A stretch of 64,000 bases of DNA from Prevotellaceae bacterium (GTDB taxonomy: Bacteria; Bacteroidota; Bacteroidia; Bacteroidales; Paludibacteraceae): assembly GCA_020636675.1 (NCBI GenBank), contig JACJXK010000002.1, forward strand, positions 62,001-126,000. The letters run 5' to 3'. How positions within the stretch are numbered: the first letter of the stretch is position 1; every line of letters begins with the position of its first letter. This document shows positions 8,585 through 16,995 of this stretch, piece after piece. A model generated the notes under the pieces. The model had not been told where the DNA came from, made no database searches, and was given only the letters and a program-made list of their open reading frames with translations. The position numbers and the translations under genes are program-made.

Positions 8585-9759
8585 TTTGTAAGTTTCTTGT
8601 TTTTGTCAATCAGCTCATTTATAGTTTCTACCGATCCGAATGAGTAGAGTTTGTCTTGAGGTGCGTTCTTGCAGTGGTCAATCAGTCTGTCGACCGATGT
8701 TTTTGCCACATGCAGACGAGTGTCGCTGGATGCGTAATAGATAAGTATAGTGCCATCTTCGTCGGCAATCCATCCGTTTGAAAACACTACGTTGGAGACG
8801 TCTCCCACTCTCTCTTCGCCCAAAGGGGCGATGAAATGGCCTGCCGGCTTATGGATGATCTTGGATGGATCTTTCAGGTCTGACATGAAGACATAAAGTG
8901 TATATCTCAGTCCTGCCGCTGTGTTTCTCACGCCATGGGCAAGGTGCAGCCATCCTTCGTCTGTCTTGATGGGGTGGGGACCTAGTCCGTTCTTTACTTC
9001 ATAGATGGTGTGGTAGGTCTTGGCATCCATGATTATTTCGTCTTCCACCTTGGCATTCGTTATGTCTTTTGCTAGGCCAAACCCAATTCCGCCGCCGTTT
9101 CCGGTGTCGATGAATCCGTCTTGCGGACGGGTGAAAAAGGCATATTTGCCATCTATGAGCTTTTCGAAAAGCACTACGTTGCGTTGTTGCCCGGTAGTGG
9201 ATATCAGGTCGGGTAACCTATCCCAATGGATGAAGTCTTTTGTGCGGACGATGCCCGCTGCGGCCACGGCACTAGAGGTGTCGCCTTCTGATGCGTTCGG
9301 ATCTTTTCGCTCGGTACAAAAAACTCCATATGCCCATCCGTCTTCGTGGGCGGTGAGCCGCATGTCATAAACGTTTGTGTCGATATTCTCCAGTTGAGGA
9401 ATAGTGATGGGTCGTTCCCAAAATCGGAAGTTGTCGATGCCATTCGGACTTTCGGCAACGGCGAAAAATGATTTGCGGTCATTTCCCTCCACTCTAACTA
9501 CCAAGAGATACCTTCCGTTCCATTTGATGGCTCCGGAGTTGAAGGTGGCGTTGAACCCTATTCTCTCCATAAAATATGGATTAGTCTTCGGATTATAGTC
9601 GAATCTCCAGCTCAAAGGCACATGGTTGCGGGTCAGTACCGGATTCATGAATCGGCTATATATGCCGTTGGTGCTGAATAACTCTTCGTTCTTCTTTGAA
9701 AGAAGCGCTTCGTGCTCCTTTTCTATGATTGATTTTCTTTCTTCAAAAATATTGTTCAT
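8581..9759 (-). CDS. 4-O-beta-D-mannosyl-D-glucose phosphorylase (GH130)
   Basis: GH130 enzyme of 392 residues that phosphorolyses mannosylglucose to mannose 1-phosphate and glucose in the cytosol. Recognisable blocks are LTRNHVPLSWRFDYN, the NVYDMRLTAHEDGWAYG region with the general-acid Asp, the phosphate-contact region TTGQQRNVVLF, and LGPHPIKTDEGWLHLAHGVR. The length matches the GH130_1 group. It overlaps both neighbours by four bases, GH26 upstream and epimerase downstream. The same trio is known from Bacteroides mannan operons, where a mannobiose transporter is also encoded; no transporter is present here. Confidence 0.92.
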   Translation of the reverse strand: MNNIFEERKSIIEKEHEALLSKKNEELFSTNGIYSRFMNPVLTRNHVPLSWRFDYNPKTNPYFMERIGFNATFNSGAIKWNGRYLLVVRVEGNDRKSFFAVAESPNGIDNFRFWERPITIPQLENIDTNVYDMRLTAHEDGWAYGVFCTERKDPNASEGDTSSAVAAAGIVRTKDFIHWDRLPDLISTTGQQRNVVLFEKLIDGKYAFFTRPQDGFIDTGNGGGIGFGLAKDITNAKVEDEIIMDAKTYHTIYEVKNGLGPHPIKTDEGWLHLAHGVRNTAAGLRYTLYVFMSDLKDPSKIIHKPAGHFIAPLGEERVGDVSNVVFSNGWIADEDGTILIYYASSDTRLHVAKTSVDRLIDHCKNAPQDKLYSFGSVETINELIDKNKKLTK

Positions 9760-10889
9760 TTTCCTTCTTTGAATTGGTTGAACTTGTTTAATAGCATGAT
9801 TTGCTGGTCGTTTGCGAATTGTATGAAGTCGGCTTCTTGCTCATGACCTTTGAATGGCACGTAGAAGTGCTCCAGCCTATGGTTGCGCCATACTTGTGCG
9901 TAGACAATCTGTTTTGTCTTTTCGGTAGAGGTGAGAACCTTCAGCAAGTTGGTGGTGTACCAATTGTTTATCTCCATTCTTTCGCTTCCACATTCGGTCA
10001 TGGCCGGAATCTTGTTGGTTTTCTTTGCGTAGTCTACGATTATCTCCAATTTTTTAACGATCAGGTCCAGCTTGTTTTCTACGAAGTCGTAATAGTTGTC
10101 CATGCCTATGATGTCCACGATGTCGTCTCCCGGATACCATTGAAGATACTCTTCTTCGCTGAAAAAATTTCTGTCAGGGGAGTAGGCTACCACGATATTG
10201 TCCACTCCTTTGCTCCTAAGATAGGTGATGGTGTGACGATAAAGGGCTTTGTATTCGTCGTGTGTGCAGTAGTTGCTTCCCCACCAGAACCAAGAACCGT
10301 CCATCTCGTGCCAGGGACGGAATATGACAGGAATCTTTTTCCCGTCTATCTGTAAAGAATTCAAGAAAGTGGCAACCTTGTCCAATTTCTGGTTGAACAG
10401 CTCCACCTTTGTTCCTCCCGGTATGAAGTTGAACACCATGGACGAACTGTCTGGCTTTGTCCATGAATTGTCGTTGGTGACGGGGTTGCGCTCGTGCCAG
10501 CTGATGGTGTTGATGCCTCCCATCTTATATGCGTGGATGATAAAAGATCGGATGGAGTCGAAAGGGACGGAGTCGAGGTTCATCTTGTCGTCTATATGGC
10601 CAAGGTCCCAGCTGAAAATGGCGGGATGGCTTCCTGCTACAGTTCTTATGTCTGATCGGTCATAGACGTTATCTCTTGTCGCATTCCATCCTATGCCGTA
10701 GGAAAGAGCGTCATGTTGACCGAAAAGGATGCCCTTCCCCTGCACGGAGCGTAGTTGGGCTTTCAACGCCTCTGTGGGTGCATTTGTGCCAGTTTCCATT
10801 GTGCCTGTGTTTTTGTTGGCTCTGCCGTCGCATCCGATGAGGAAGGCCGACAGCCCAGCCGCAAAGAGTGATAGTGATAATTTTCTCAT
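9756..10889 (-). CDS. GH26 endo-beta-1,4-mannanase lipoprotein
   Basis: Secreted beta-mannanase of 377 residues. It has a lipoprotein signal ending LIGC (Cys20). The GH26 catalytic domain has the acid/base Glu195 in RPWHEMDGSWFWWG and the nucleophile Glu299 in AMTECGSER. GH26 enzymes of this operon type often release mannobiose from mannan chain ends. The cell-surface location feeds mannobiose to the cytosolic epimerase and phosphorylase encoded immediately downstream with 4-bp overlaps. It is the first gene of the operon. An IS3 element lies about 210 bases upstream and could affect expression. Confidence 0.93.
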   Translation of the reverse strand: MRKLSLSLFAAGLSAFLIGCDGRANKNTGTMETGTNAPTEALKAQLRSVQGKGILFGQHDALSYGIGWNATRDNVYDRSDIRTVAGSHPAIFSWDLGHIDDKMNLDSVPFDSIRSFIIHAYKMGGINTISWHERNPVTNDNSWTKPDSSSMVFNFIPGGTKVELFNQKLDKVATFLNSLQIDGKKIPVIFRPWHEMDGSWFWWGSNYCTHDEYKALYRHTITYLRSKGVDNIVVAYSPDRNFFSEEEYLQWYPGDDIVDIIGMDNYYDFVENKLDLIVKKLEIIVDYAKKTNKIPAMTECGSERMEINNWYTTNLLKVLTSTEKTKQIVYAQVWRNHRLEHFYVPFKGHEQEADFIQFANDQQIMLLNKFNQFKEGK

Positions 10890-10984
10890 TTTATTCCGTT
10901 GTTTTTGTTGTTTGAAAAAGGTGATAGTCTTTACGTTTATAACGTCAGCATTAAATGTTTCTTGCTATAATGCTCGGACTTTTG

Positions 10985-10992
10985 CAAAAATA
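10985..10992 (-). promoter_or_regulatory. -7 box of the mannan operon
   Basis: On the minus strand TATTTTTG fits TAnnTTTG and leaves a leader of roughly 90 nt before the GH26 start at 10889. No good -33 element was found. Confidence 0.45.
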
Positions 10993-11057
10993 GGGATCGA
11001 CATTCTCTTTTGGATGTACGTTCGAATCAAATGTATATAAAAATGATGCAGGAATGA

Positions 11058-11079
11058 ACTCTTTTTTCGAAAAAAGAGT
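11058..11079. repeat. 22-bp perfect palindrome next to the IS3 element
   Basis: ACTCTTTTTT followed by CGAAAAAAGAGT is perfectly self-complementary. It lies 24 bases outside the IS3 left end, between the element and the mannan operon promoter. It may be a bidirectional terminator or an operator. Confidence 0.4.
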
Positions 11080-11164
11080 GAATAGACGACTTGCTTTAAG
11101 TATAATGCTCCCCAGAATTTAGACAAAAACAAAGGTGGCGGGAAAGGCTTATCTTTGTAAAAAA

Positions 11165-11479
11165 ATGGAAGAAATGGGAAGGAAAAGCAAGTATGATTCC
11201 ACGTTCAAGACCAAGGTCGTATTGGACGCAATGAAGGAAAGTGAGACATTGAGCGACTTGGCCAAGAAGTACGAGATAGCGCCCAAGCAGATCACGGAAT
11301 GGAGAAAAGAGTTCATGGAGAAATCCGGCATCGTCTTCGAGTACAAGGAAACGGAGAGTAAAGAGATAAAGGCGTTGCGGAGCGAGCGTGACAGACTTCT
11401 GAAGAAGGTCGGACAGCTGACGGTGGAAGTGGATTTTTTTGCGGAAGCCTGCGAGAGAGCAGGCCTGAAGAAGAAATAA
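11165..11479 (+). CDS. IS3 transposase OrfA (DNA-binding)
   Basis: The helix-turn-helix protein of an IS3-family element. It has KYDSTFKTKVVLDAMKESET with the HTH core LSDLAKKYEIAPKQITEWRKEF, then a leucine-zipper coiled coil (EIKALRSERDRLLKKVGQL). A -7-like TATCTTTG at 11150-11157 lies only eight bases before ATG 11165, so ATG 11174 could be the true start. It ends six bases before the OrfB frame in the -1 phase relative to it, so a fusion transposase made by -1 frameshifting near AAGAAGAAA is likely, as in other IS3 members. Confidence 0.85.
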   Translation: MEEMGRKSKYDSTFKTKVVLDAMKESETLSDLAKKYEIAPKQITEWRKEFMEKSGIVFEYKETESKEIKALRSERDRLLKKVGQLTVEVDFFAEACERAGLKKK

Positions 11480-11484
11480 GGAAG

Positions 11485-12309
11485 TTGGAGCAGAAACGTC
11501 CGTCCGGCATGAGCAGGCACAGGTTCTGTAAGTTGACGAAGACAAACCGAAGCACATTCTACTACAGAAAGAAAACGGAGGCGCAAGGCAACATAGACGT
11601 CATGAACAAGATGGACGAGTACTACAGCGAACATCCCACAGCCGGAGTCAGGACAATGCGGAGCATGCTCCTCATGCAGGGAATCGCAGTGAACGAGAAA
11701 CGTGTCAGACGGCTGATGAGGAAGATGGGCATCCAAGCCATCTACCCGCAGAAGAAGCTGACGAAACAGGGTCAGGCCAAGTACGTCCATCCGTATCTAT
11801 TAAAGGGAAAGAAGATAGACAGTCCCGACCAGGTATGGAGCACGGACATCACATATGTCCCCATGCGTCATGGATACATGTATCTGTATGCAGTGATAGA
11901 CGTGCACAGCCGTTACATCGTCGGATGGAGGTTCAGCAACACGTTGGACAAGTCCAACTGCATAGAACTCATGGAAGAATGCATTGCCAAGCACGGGACG
12001 CCGGAAATCGTGAACACCGACCAAGGAAGCCAATATACATCGGCAGACTGGATCAACACATTGGAAGGGAAGGGAATAAGCATAAGTATGGATGGCCGCG
12101 GAAGATGCAAGGACAACATCTGGATAGAGCGTTTCTGGCGGACAATAAAGCAGGAATACATCTACCGATACCCTACGGATGTGGTGTCGGATCTGCGTGC
12201 CGGAATAGGCAGATATATGGAGTTCTACAACGAACTCCGTCCACATCAGAGTCTAGGAAACGCAACCCCGCCATCCAAAATATACCGCATCAAAGATAAG
12301 GCGGCATGA
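11485..12309 (+). CDS. IS3 transposase OrfB (DDE integrase core)
   Basis: Catalytic transposase part. An HTH_21-like region (MDEYYSEHPTAGVRTMRSML) precedes an rve integrase core with the DDE residues in VWSTDITYVP, VNTDQGSQYTS and NIWIERFWRT, and ends with the usual FYNELRPHQSLGNATPPS. No ATG lies at the beginning (the frame opens with TTG 11485), which agrees with expression as an OrfAB frameshift product. It is intact. Confidence 0.9.
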   Translation: MEQKRPSGMSRHRFCKLTKTNRSTFYYRKKTEAQGNIDVMNKMDEYYSEHPTAGVRTMRSMLLMQGIAVNEKRVRRLMRKMGIQAIYPQKKLTKQGQAKYVHPYLLKGKKIDSPDQVWSTDITYVPMRHGYMYLYAVIDVHSRYIVGWRFSNTLDKSNCIELMEECIAKHGTPEIVNTDQGSQYTSADWINTLEGKGISISMDGRGRCKDNIWIERFWRTIKQEYIYRYPTDVVSDLRAGIGRYMEFYNELRPHQSLGNATPPSKIYRIKDKAA

Positions 12310-12333
12310 TTTTTTTTATAACTTTGCGAAAAA

Positions 12334-12379
12334 TTAGTTCCCCAAGGAGTTGGGGTACCCCAACTCCTTGGGGAACTAA
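12334..12379. repeat. 46-bp perfect palindrome at the 3' end of the IS3 element
   Basis: 23-base arms meet at 12356/12357 with no loop bases (core GGGGTACCCC). It lies 25 bases after the OrfB stop and inside the element. It probably acts as a bidirectional terminator that isolates the transposase gene from outside transcription; a cruciform recognised in transposition is an alternative. Confidence 0.6.
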
Positions 12380-12551
12380 AAAGAGATTAATCAAGTATTA
12401 ACACTTGTCTAAATATGGGGAGTACCATAAATATACAGATTTTGCAATCAAAATAAATATTTTTTATTCATATTAGAACAAACACAACAGAACAACTGGC
12501 TTATTGTTGCATTTGTAGCCATGCACAAACTTTTATTTAAAAACATTATAT

Positions 12552-12559
12552 TATATTTG
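12552..12559 (+). promoter_or_regulatory. -7 box upstream of the 200-residue exported protein
   Basis: TATATTTG fits the consensus and leaves a leader of about 95 nt of very AT-rich sequence. The 12428-12661 stretch shows nothing else. Confidence 0.45.
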
Positions 12560-12661
12560 CAGAAAATAACAATCAAAACTATTTATCGAATTTGAGAATT
12601 TTCATTGTACGTTGCAATTAATCAAATATTCAATAAAAATCTAATTTAAAAATTTTTCATA

Positions 12662-13264
12662 ATGAAAAGACTTTTTCTTACAATCCTATTTCTATCTATC
12701 TTAATAGGATCTGTTTTTGCGTATCAACATGCTGTAATTACATTAAAATCAGGAGAAAGAATTGAATGTTTAGCTAAAGTTCCTCAGTTATCGTCATCCA
12801 AATTAGTTTACAAACTAAGTAAAGATCAAAAAAGGATGAAGGTAAAAAGATCAGAAGTTGATCATGTGACATTCCTAAATGACAAGGATAGCACCTATTT
12901 CTCTTATTCAGGCATACCATATGTAAGTATGTTTAATTCAAATAGGAAACGATTTGATAAAAGAAGAAATGATTTATGGTTGCCTATTCTATATAGAGGA
13001 GGTGAGGTGACTCTATTCTCTTATACAATTTGCGACAGAGGCTGTGTCACCTACTATCTACTTAAGACAAAAGACATGGATTATGCTGTGTCAGCAGGAG
13101 CAGAGAATATGCTTTTTGCTAAAAATTTTTTCATAAAAATAACATCTATGTTTTTTGGAGACGATCCTGACATAATGGGGAAAATTAATGATGGCACTTA
13201 TAAATGCAAAGGAGATGATTTTTATGAGATGGTCCGATTATATAACGAAAGAAAGAAAAAATAA
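12662..13264 (+). CDS. exported protein of unknown function
   Basis: Protein of 200 residues with a clear signal peptide (MKRLFLTILFLSILIGSVFA). Residues 25-65 (ITLKSGERIECLAKVPQ, then KMKVKRSEVDHVTF-like strands) resemble the short beta-rich modules seen in Bacteroidetes periplasmic proteins of unknown function. There is no enzyme motif. Composition is AT-rich compared with the core genes. It lies between an IS3 element and comEC and ends at a good terminator, so it is a one-gene unit, likely recently acquired. Confidence 0.65.
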   Translation: MKRLFLTILFLSILIGSVFAYQHAVITLKSGERIECLAKVPQLSSSKLVYKLSKDQKRMKVKRSEVDHVTFLNDKDSTYFSYSGIPYVSMFNSNRKRFDKRRNDLWLPILYRGGEVTLFSYTICDRGCVTYYLLKTKDMDYAVSAGAENMLFAKNFFIKITSMFFGDDPDIMGKINDGTYKCKGDDFYEMVRLYNERKKK

Positions 13265-13278
13265 AAATTAATATTCCA

Positions 13279-13314
13279 CAAGGATGTGCCTCTATATTGG
13301 CGCATCCTTGTTTA
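13279..13314 (+). terminator. terminator of the exported-protein gene
   Basis: CAAGGATGTGCC pairs with GGCGCATCCTTG (one T-G pair) across an 8-base loop, followed by TTTAT. It may also stop the converging comEC transcript, whose stop is at 13343. Confidence 0.75.
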
Positions 13315-13342
13315 TACCCCAAACAAATCATCTATTGACAAC

Positions 13343-15391
13343 TCATTTCTCTAATAAGAAAGGTCCGGAATCTACCACATCATAAAAACAGATATTCTCT
13401 TTTTTGCAAGATTTCTTCATCTTATTCCTATATTTCCAAGAATTAGAACTGTCAAAAACAATCTGCTTGAAGTCAAATAACAGCCTTAACTCAGCAATCG
13501 AATAATCAGCATCTTCACTCAAAACCAATACATCTACCCTCAGTCTCCTTTGGGCGACAAAACCTTTAAGTTCCGAATTCCTCAAACAAAAGATTCTACG
13601 TCTGTCAATCTCATAATAGTTTCTATTTGAAACCATAGGCACAGAAGCCAACCGTTCCATCCAAAAATTTGAAATAGATGGGCAAACATTTTCCATAGGG
13701 ACATTACAAGAGAGCAGATTCTTCCCCTTGCCACAATAGTTTACTACTGAAGAATTTCGGATATTGAATACTGCAAACCGTTCGCTGCCGTATTGATCAT
13801 ATTTCAGACAAACAAGCGTCAGAAAATAACAGAAGAGAGAGATCATCGAAAACTGCAACATACGTAATGAATGTGACTTAAGATAGAAGGAGAACAAAAC
13901 GACAGAAAGGAAGGAAAATAAAACGTCTATCAATCCAAATCCGACATTGGAGAACGTAGACAATGGTAAGTGTCCTATCAAGCGTACAGAACCATTCATC
14001 AGTGTCAACACAAAATTCAGAACTGTTGCTATTGCATCACAAACAAACGGAATGTCAAGAAGCAACAACAGAAACATAGCAAGATAAATAACTGCTGCAG
14101 AGAGTGGAACGACCACAAAACCAGACAACCAAAAATAGTTGGCAAACTGATGAAAATAATACAAAGAGATAGGGAAAGTGCCAATCTGTGCGGCCACAGA
14201 AACAGTAAACAACGACCATATTTTACTAGGCAACCAACGACGAAAAGTAAAAATAGAGGATATATGCGGTTGGAAAACCACAATCGAAAGTACGGCCGTA
14301 TAACTCAACTGAAAACCCACATCAATCAAATAAAACGGATGATAAAGCAATAGGAAAAAGGCCGAAGCCGCCAAAGTATTATAAATCGAAGTTTTCCGAC
14401 CAATTAACATTCCTATACAAACAAAAGAAAGCATTATAGAAGCCCGTACTACGGAAGGTGACAATCCGGTCACAAAGGCATAAATCCACAATGCGGCAAT
14501 CAACAAGATTGCACGCAACAATCTCCATTTTTGAGGTTTCCAAAACAAATCCAACAAAAAGTTGAAGACAAAGAAAACGACCCCCACATGCAACCCGCTA
14601 ACAGCTAAAATATGACTCGCCCCGGTCTGTGCATAACTATCTTTTATCTCAGAATCCATATAATCCCTATCTCCCAAAACCATAGCAGACAGCACCCCTA
14701 ATTCATCTTTTTTGAAATCATGCCTTTTCAGTTTTGTCACTAGTTTTTCCTGTACATCAGCAGCCATCGACTTGAGGGAGAAGCGATGCGTAGCTCCTAC
14801 TCGCCTCCATTTTCCGGAAGGAAGATAGAGAGAAGCCGATATTCCCTTTGTACGAAGATATTTCACATAATCAAACTCTCCAGGATTCAACTTCTGTTCT
14901 CGAAACAGATTATCCGGGAATGTCAATATATCACCCCGTTTCAGATTTATGGAACTTTCATCTTTTGCCAAATACAATACAAGAAGAGGGTGCTTTTCAG
15001 ACAACAAGGTATCTTTCGTTTCTCCTTTTGCAAAGAGACCAGACATTTAATTGTAGAAGCTTTTTTCTTCCGGAATATCTACTATTTCAGAAAGAAAAAG
15101 TTTTCCTGTCCCATTTCTAGGATTCCACAACATAGACATCTCACGTTCCACAAGCAAATAACCCAAGTTCATCAAAACGAGAAACAATGAGACGCCAAAA
15201 GTCCAATTTAGGCTGTATTTCTTTTTCGTAAATGTCAAAAGAAAAGAGAGGAACAATAAAAGTAAAGACACGAGGAACAGTACATCTCCATGAACAAAAA
15301 GAGGGCAATACATTCCACAAACAATTCCAAAAAGCAAAGGAAATAGCAAACGGACAAAAGGCATCCTATGCAAAAACATAAAAGACTCCAT
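13343..15391 (-). pseudogene. comEC: comEC/rec2 DNA-uptake channel interrupted by an in-frame stop
   Basis: ComEC carries single-stranded DNA across the inner membrane during uptake. The first 114 codons (four hydrophobic segments, 15391-15047) end at TAA 15047-15049, which is followed directly and in the same frame by ATG at 15046. Reading resumes for 567 codons with the DUF4131 remainder (LNPGEFDYVKYLRTKGISASL), the Competence core (GASHILAVSGLHVGVVFFV) and the C-terminal region. Read through the TAA, the 682 codons would match the usual length of Bacteroidales ComEC. So either a nonsense mutation has split the gene, or the TAAATG junction allows reinitiation. An IS4-type remnant begins 78 bases upstream of the start. 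Confidence 0.85.
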
Positions 15392-15468
15392 AAGAAAAAC
15401 AAACTTTCAAAAAATAGATTTTCAGAAAACGAAAACAGATATCAAAACACAAAACAGATAAAACAACA

Positions 15469-16782
15469 CTAGTGTCTCTTAATTTATGTTAATCAAATTT
15501 GAAGTCGAAATAGAGTTGTCCGTCATCCGGCTTTTCTTCATCCTTGAGTGGCAGAAGAAGGTCGCGTATATTATCCATGGTGAGCGCAGACTTGCCAAGG
15601 ATTCGCATGACTTCGAATACGGGTCTGCCGATTTTGAGATCATGCTCAATGATGGCAATGAGGCAGTAGGTGATGATGGCAACATGAATTTGAATACGTA
15701 CCGCATTCTCGGACTCTCCCAAAATCTCTTAACTTGGAGATGTTGCTTGATCCACTTGAAGAACAACTCCACCTGCCATCTATATCTATAAAGAAGGGTA
15801 ATGTCCTTTGCTTTGAGGTAGAAGTTGTTCGTATAGTAGACAAAACTTCGATGCAGTTCAGGAGCATAGTAGACAATCCTTCTGATGGTCCAGGATACTT
15901 CTCCCTGTTTTCCATCTTGGTAAAGCGGATACTCTGGTCTTTAAGGACATTATCAGCACCATCAAGCATGCTTTCTCCGTCAACAATCTCGTAGGCAGTT
16001 TTACCCTTCTCCCTGATGATGAAGAATGCTCCAAACACATTGATATGATAGAGTCTGGCGAGGTCAAAGTAACCTCTGTCAAACACATAGCATGCCAATG
16101 GCTCGTATGAGAACCAGTCCATCGAGTTGACATCGTGCACCTTGGCATTGGTAATCCTGTAAAACACAGGAATCTCCGTGACAATGTCAATTTGGGTATG
16201 GATCCTGATGCCCGACTTGGTGCTTTTGAACTCTGCCCACCTAAATACGGACATGCAGAGATCGATGGTCGTGGAGTCGATAGCATAGAATTTCCCATGC
16301 AACTCAAACTCCTTTGTGATGCCTTGGGATTGGGCGACGGACACCATGTGGAATGCGAATTCCTCAAAGACACGATGATCTCTGAGAGCATTGGCCTTCG
16401 ACAGCATCTGCCTATTGATGGAATGGTGGCCAAAACCGAGGTGCTTAGATTTCTTAGCATGGGCAGTAGTTATGTCTGTGAGTTCCCTGAGACTTCCACA
16501 ACCAATGAGCTGACCGAACATCAGAACCAGCAAATGGTTCCAGTGAGACATCGACCAACCTGTGGTACGGTCGCTGTACTTGGCGAGTACTCGCCTGAAC
16601 TGCCTCTGAGGGAGGAATTGTACAATCTGTGCAAAAACGAATATCCCTGTATGCATATCTGTTCCGATTTTGAATCGGATGCAAAGGTAAGCATTTCAAA
16701 ACCCGGACAGGGTATCGTAGGGCTAAAACGTTATGAATAAGAATCTTAATTTTGAATTTAAATAATTTTAAGAGACACTAGT
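15469..16782 (-). mobile_element. decayed IS4-type insertion sequence
   Basis: The terminal inverted repeat CACTAGTGTCTCTTAA (15467-15482) is repeated exactly in reverse at 16768-16783. If CTAG (15469-15472 and 16779-16782) is a target duplication, the element proper runs 15473-16778 with ends TGTCTCTTAA. It encodes one transposase on the minus strand with two frameshifts. It lies between comEC and the protease-barrel gene. Confidence 0.8.
15489..16656 (-). pseudogene. IS4-type transposase with DUF4372-like N-terminus, two frameshifts
   Basis: The reading begins MHTGIFVFAQIVQFLPQRQF and keeps the DDE pieces FYAIDSTTIDLCMSV and CYVFDRGYFDL. Near 15887 one base is missing (CCTGGACC), after which the true sequence continues in the next phase with RRIVYYAPEL, then YRWQVELFFKWIKQHLQVKR. 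Near 15718-15720 another base is missing in a G-run, and the end continues in the third phase (SENAVRIQIHVAIITYCLIA) to a stop at 15489. Undoing the two one-base losses gives one protein of about 389 residues. Non-functional as read. Confidence 0.85.
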
Positions 16783-16826
16783 GAATAAATACAACATAAA
16801 TATTATAAATATTTATCAAATAAATG

Positions 16827-16834
16827 TACTTTTG
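16827..16834 (+). promoter_or_regulatory. -7 box of the protease-barrel gene
   Basis: TACTTTTG fits TAnnTTTG. The leader would be about 155 nt of AT-rich sequence. Confidence 0.5.
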
Positions 16835-16995
16835 CAAACGAACGAGAATGTATTTTAACACAAACAATAATATCATTAATAATTACTTTTTATTAGATAA
16901 ATAACGAAATGAAATAAAAATCTATGACAAAAATTTCACACGTATTTTTTGACATCATAAATAAAAAATAAAATTCAAAATCAAAAAAATTAGAA

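Larger units (their letters stand above)
11103..12427 (+). mobile_element. IS3-family insertion sequence
   Basis: Two-ORF element with imperfect terminal inverted repeats. The left end reads CTCCCCAGAATTTAGACAA (from 11108) and the right end, reversed, CTCCCCATATTTAGACAAG. Exact ends are uncertain by about three bases: a TAA target duplication (11103-11105 and 12428-12430) is possible if the left inverted repeat is three bases short. Both transposase ORFs are intact, so the element may be active. Confidence 0.85.
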
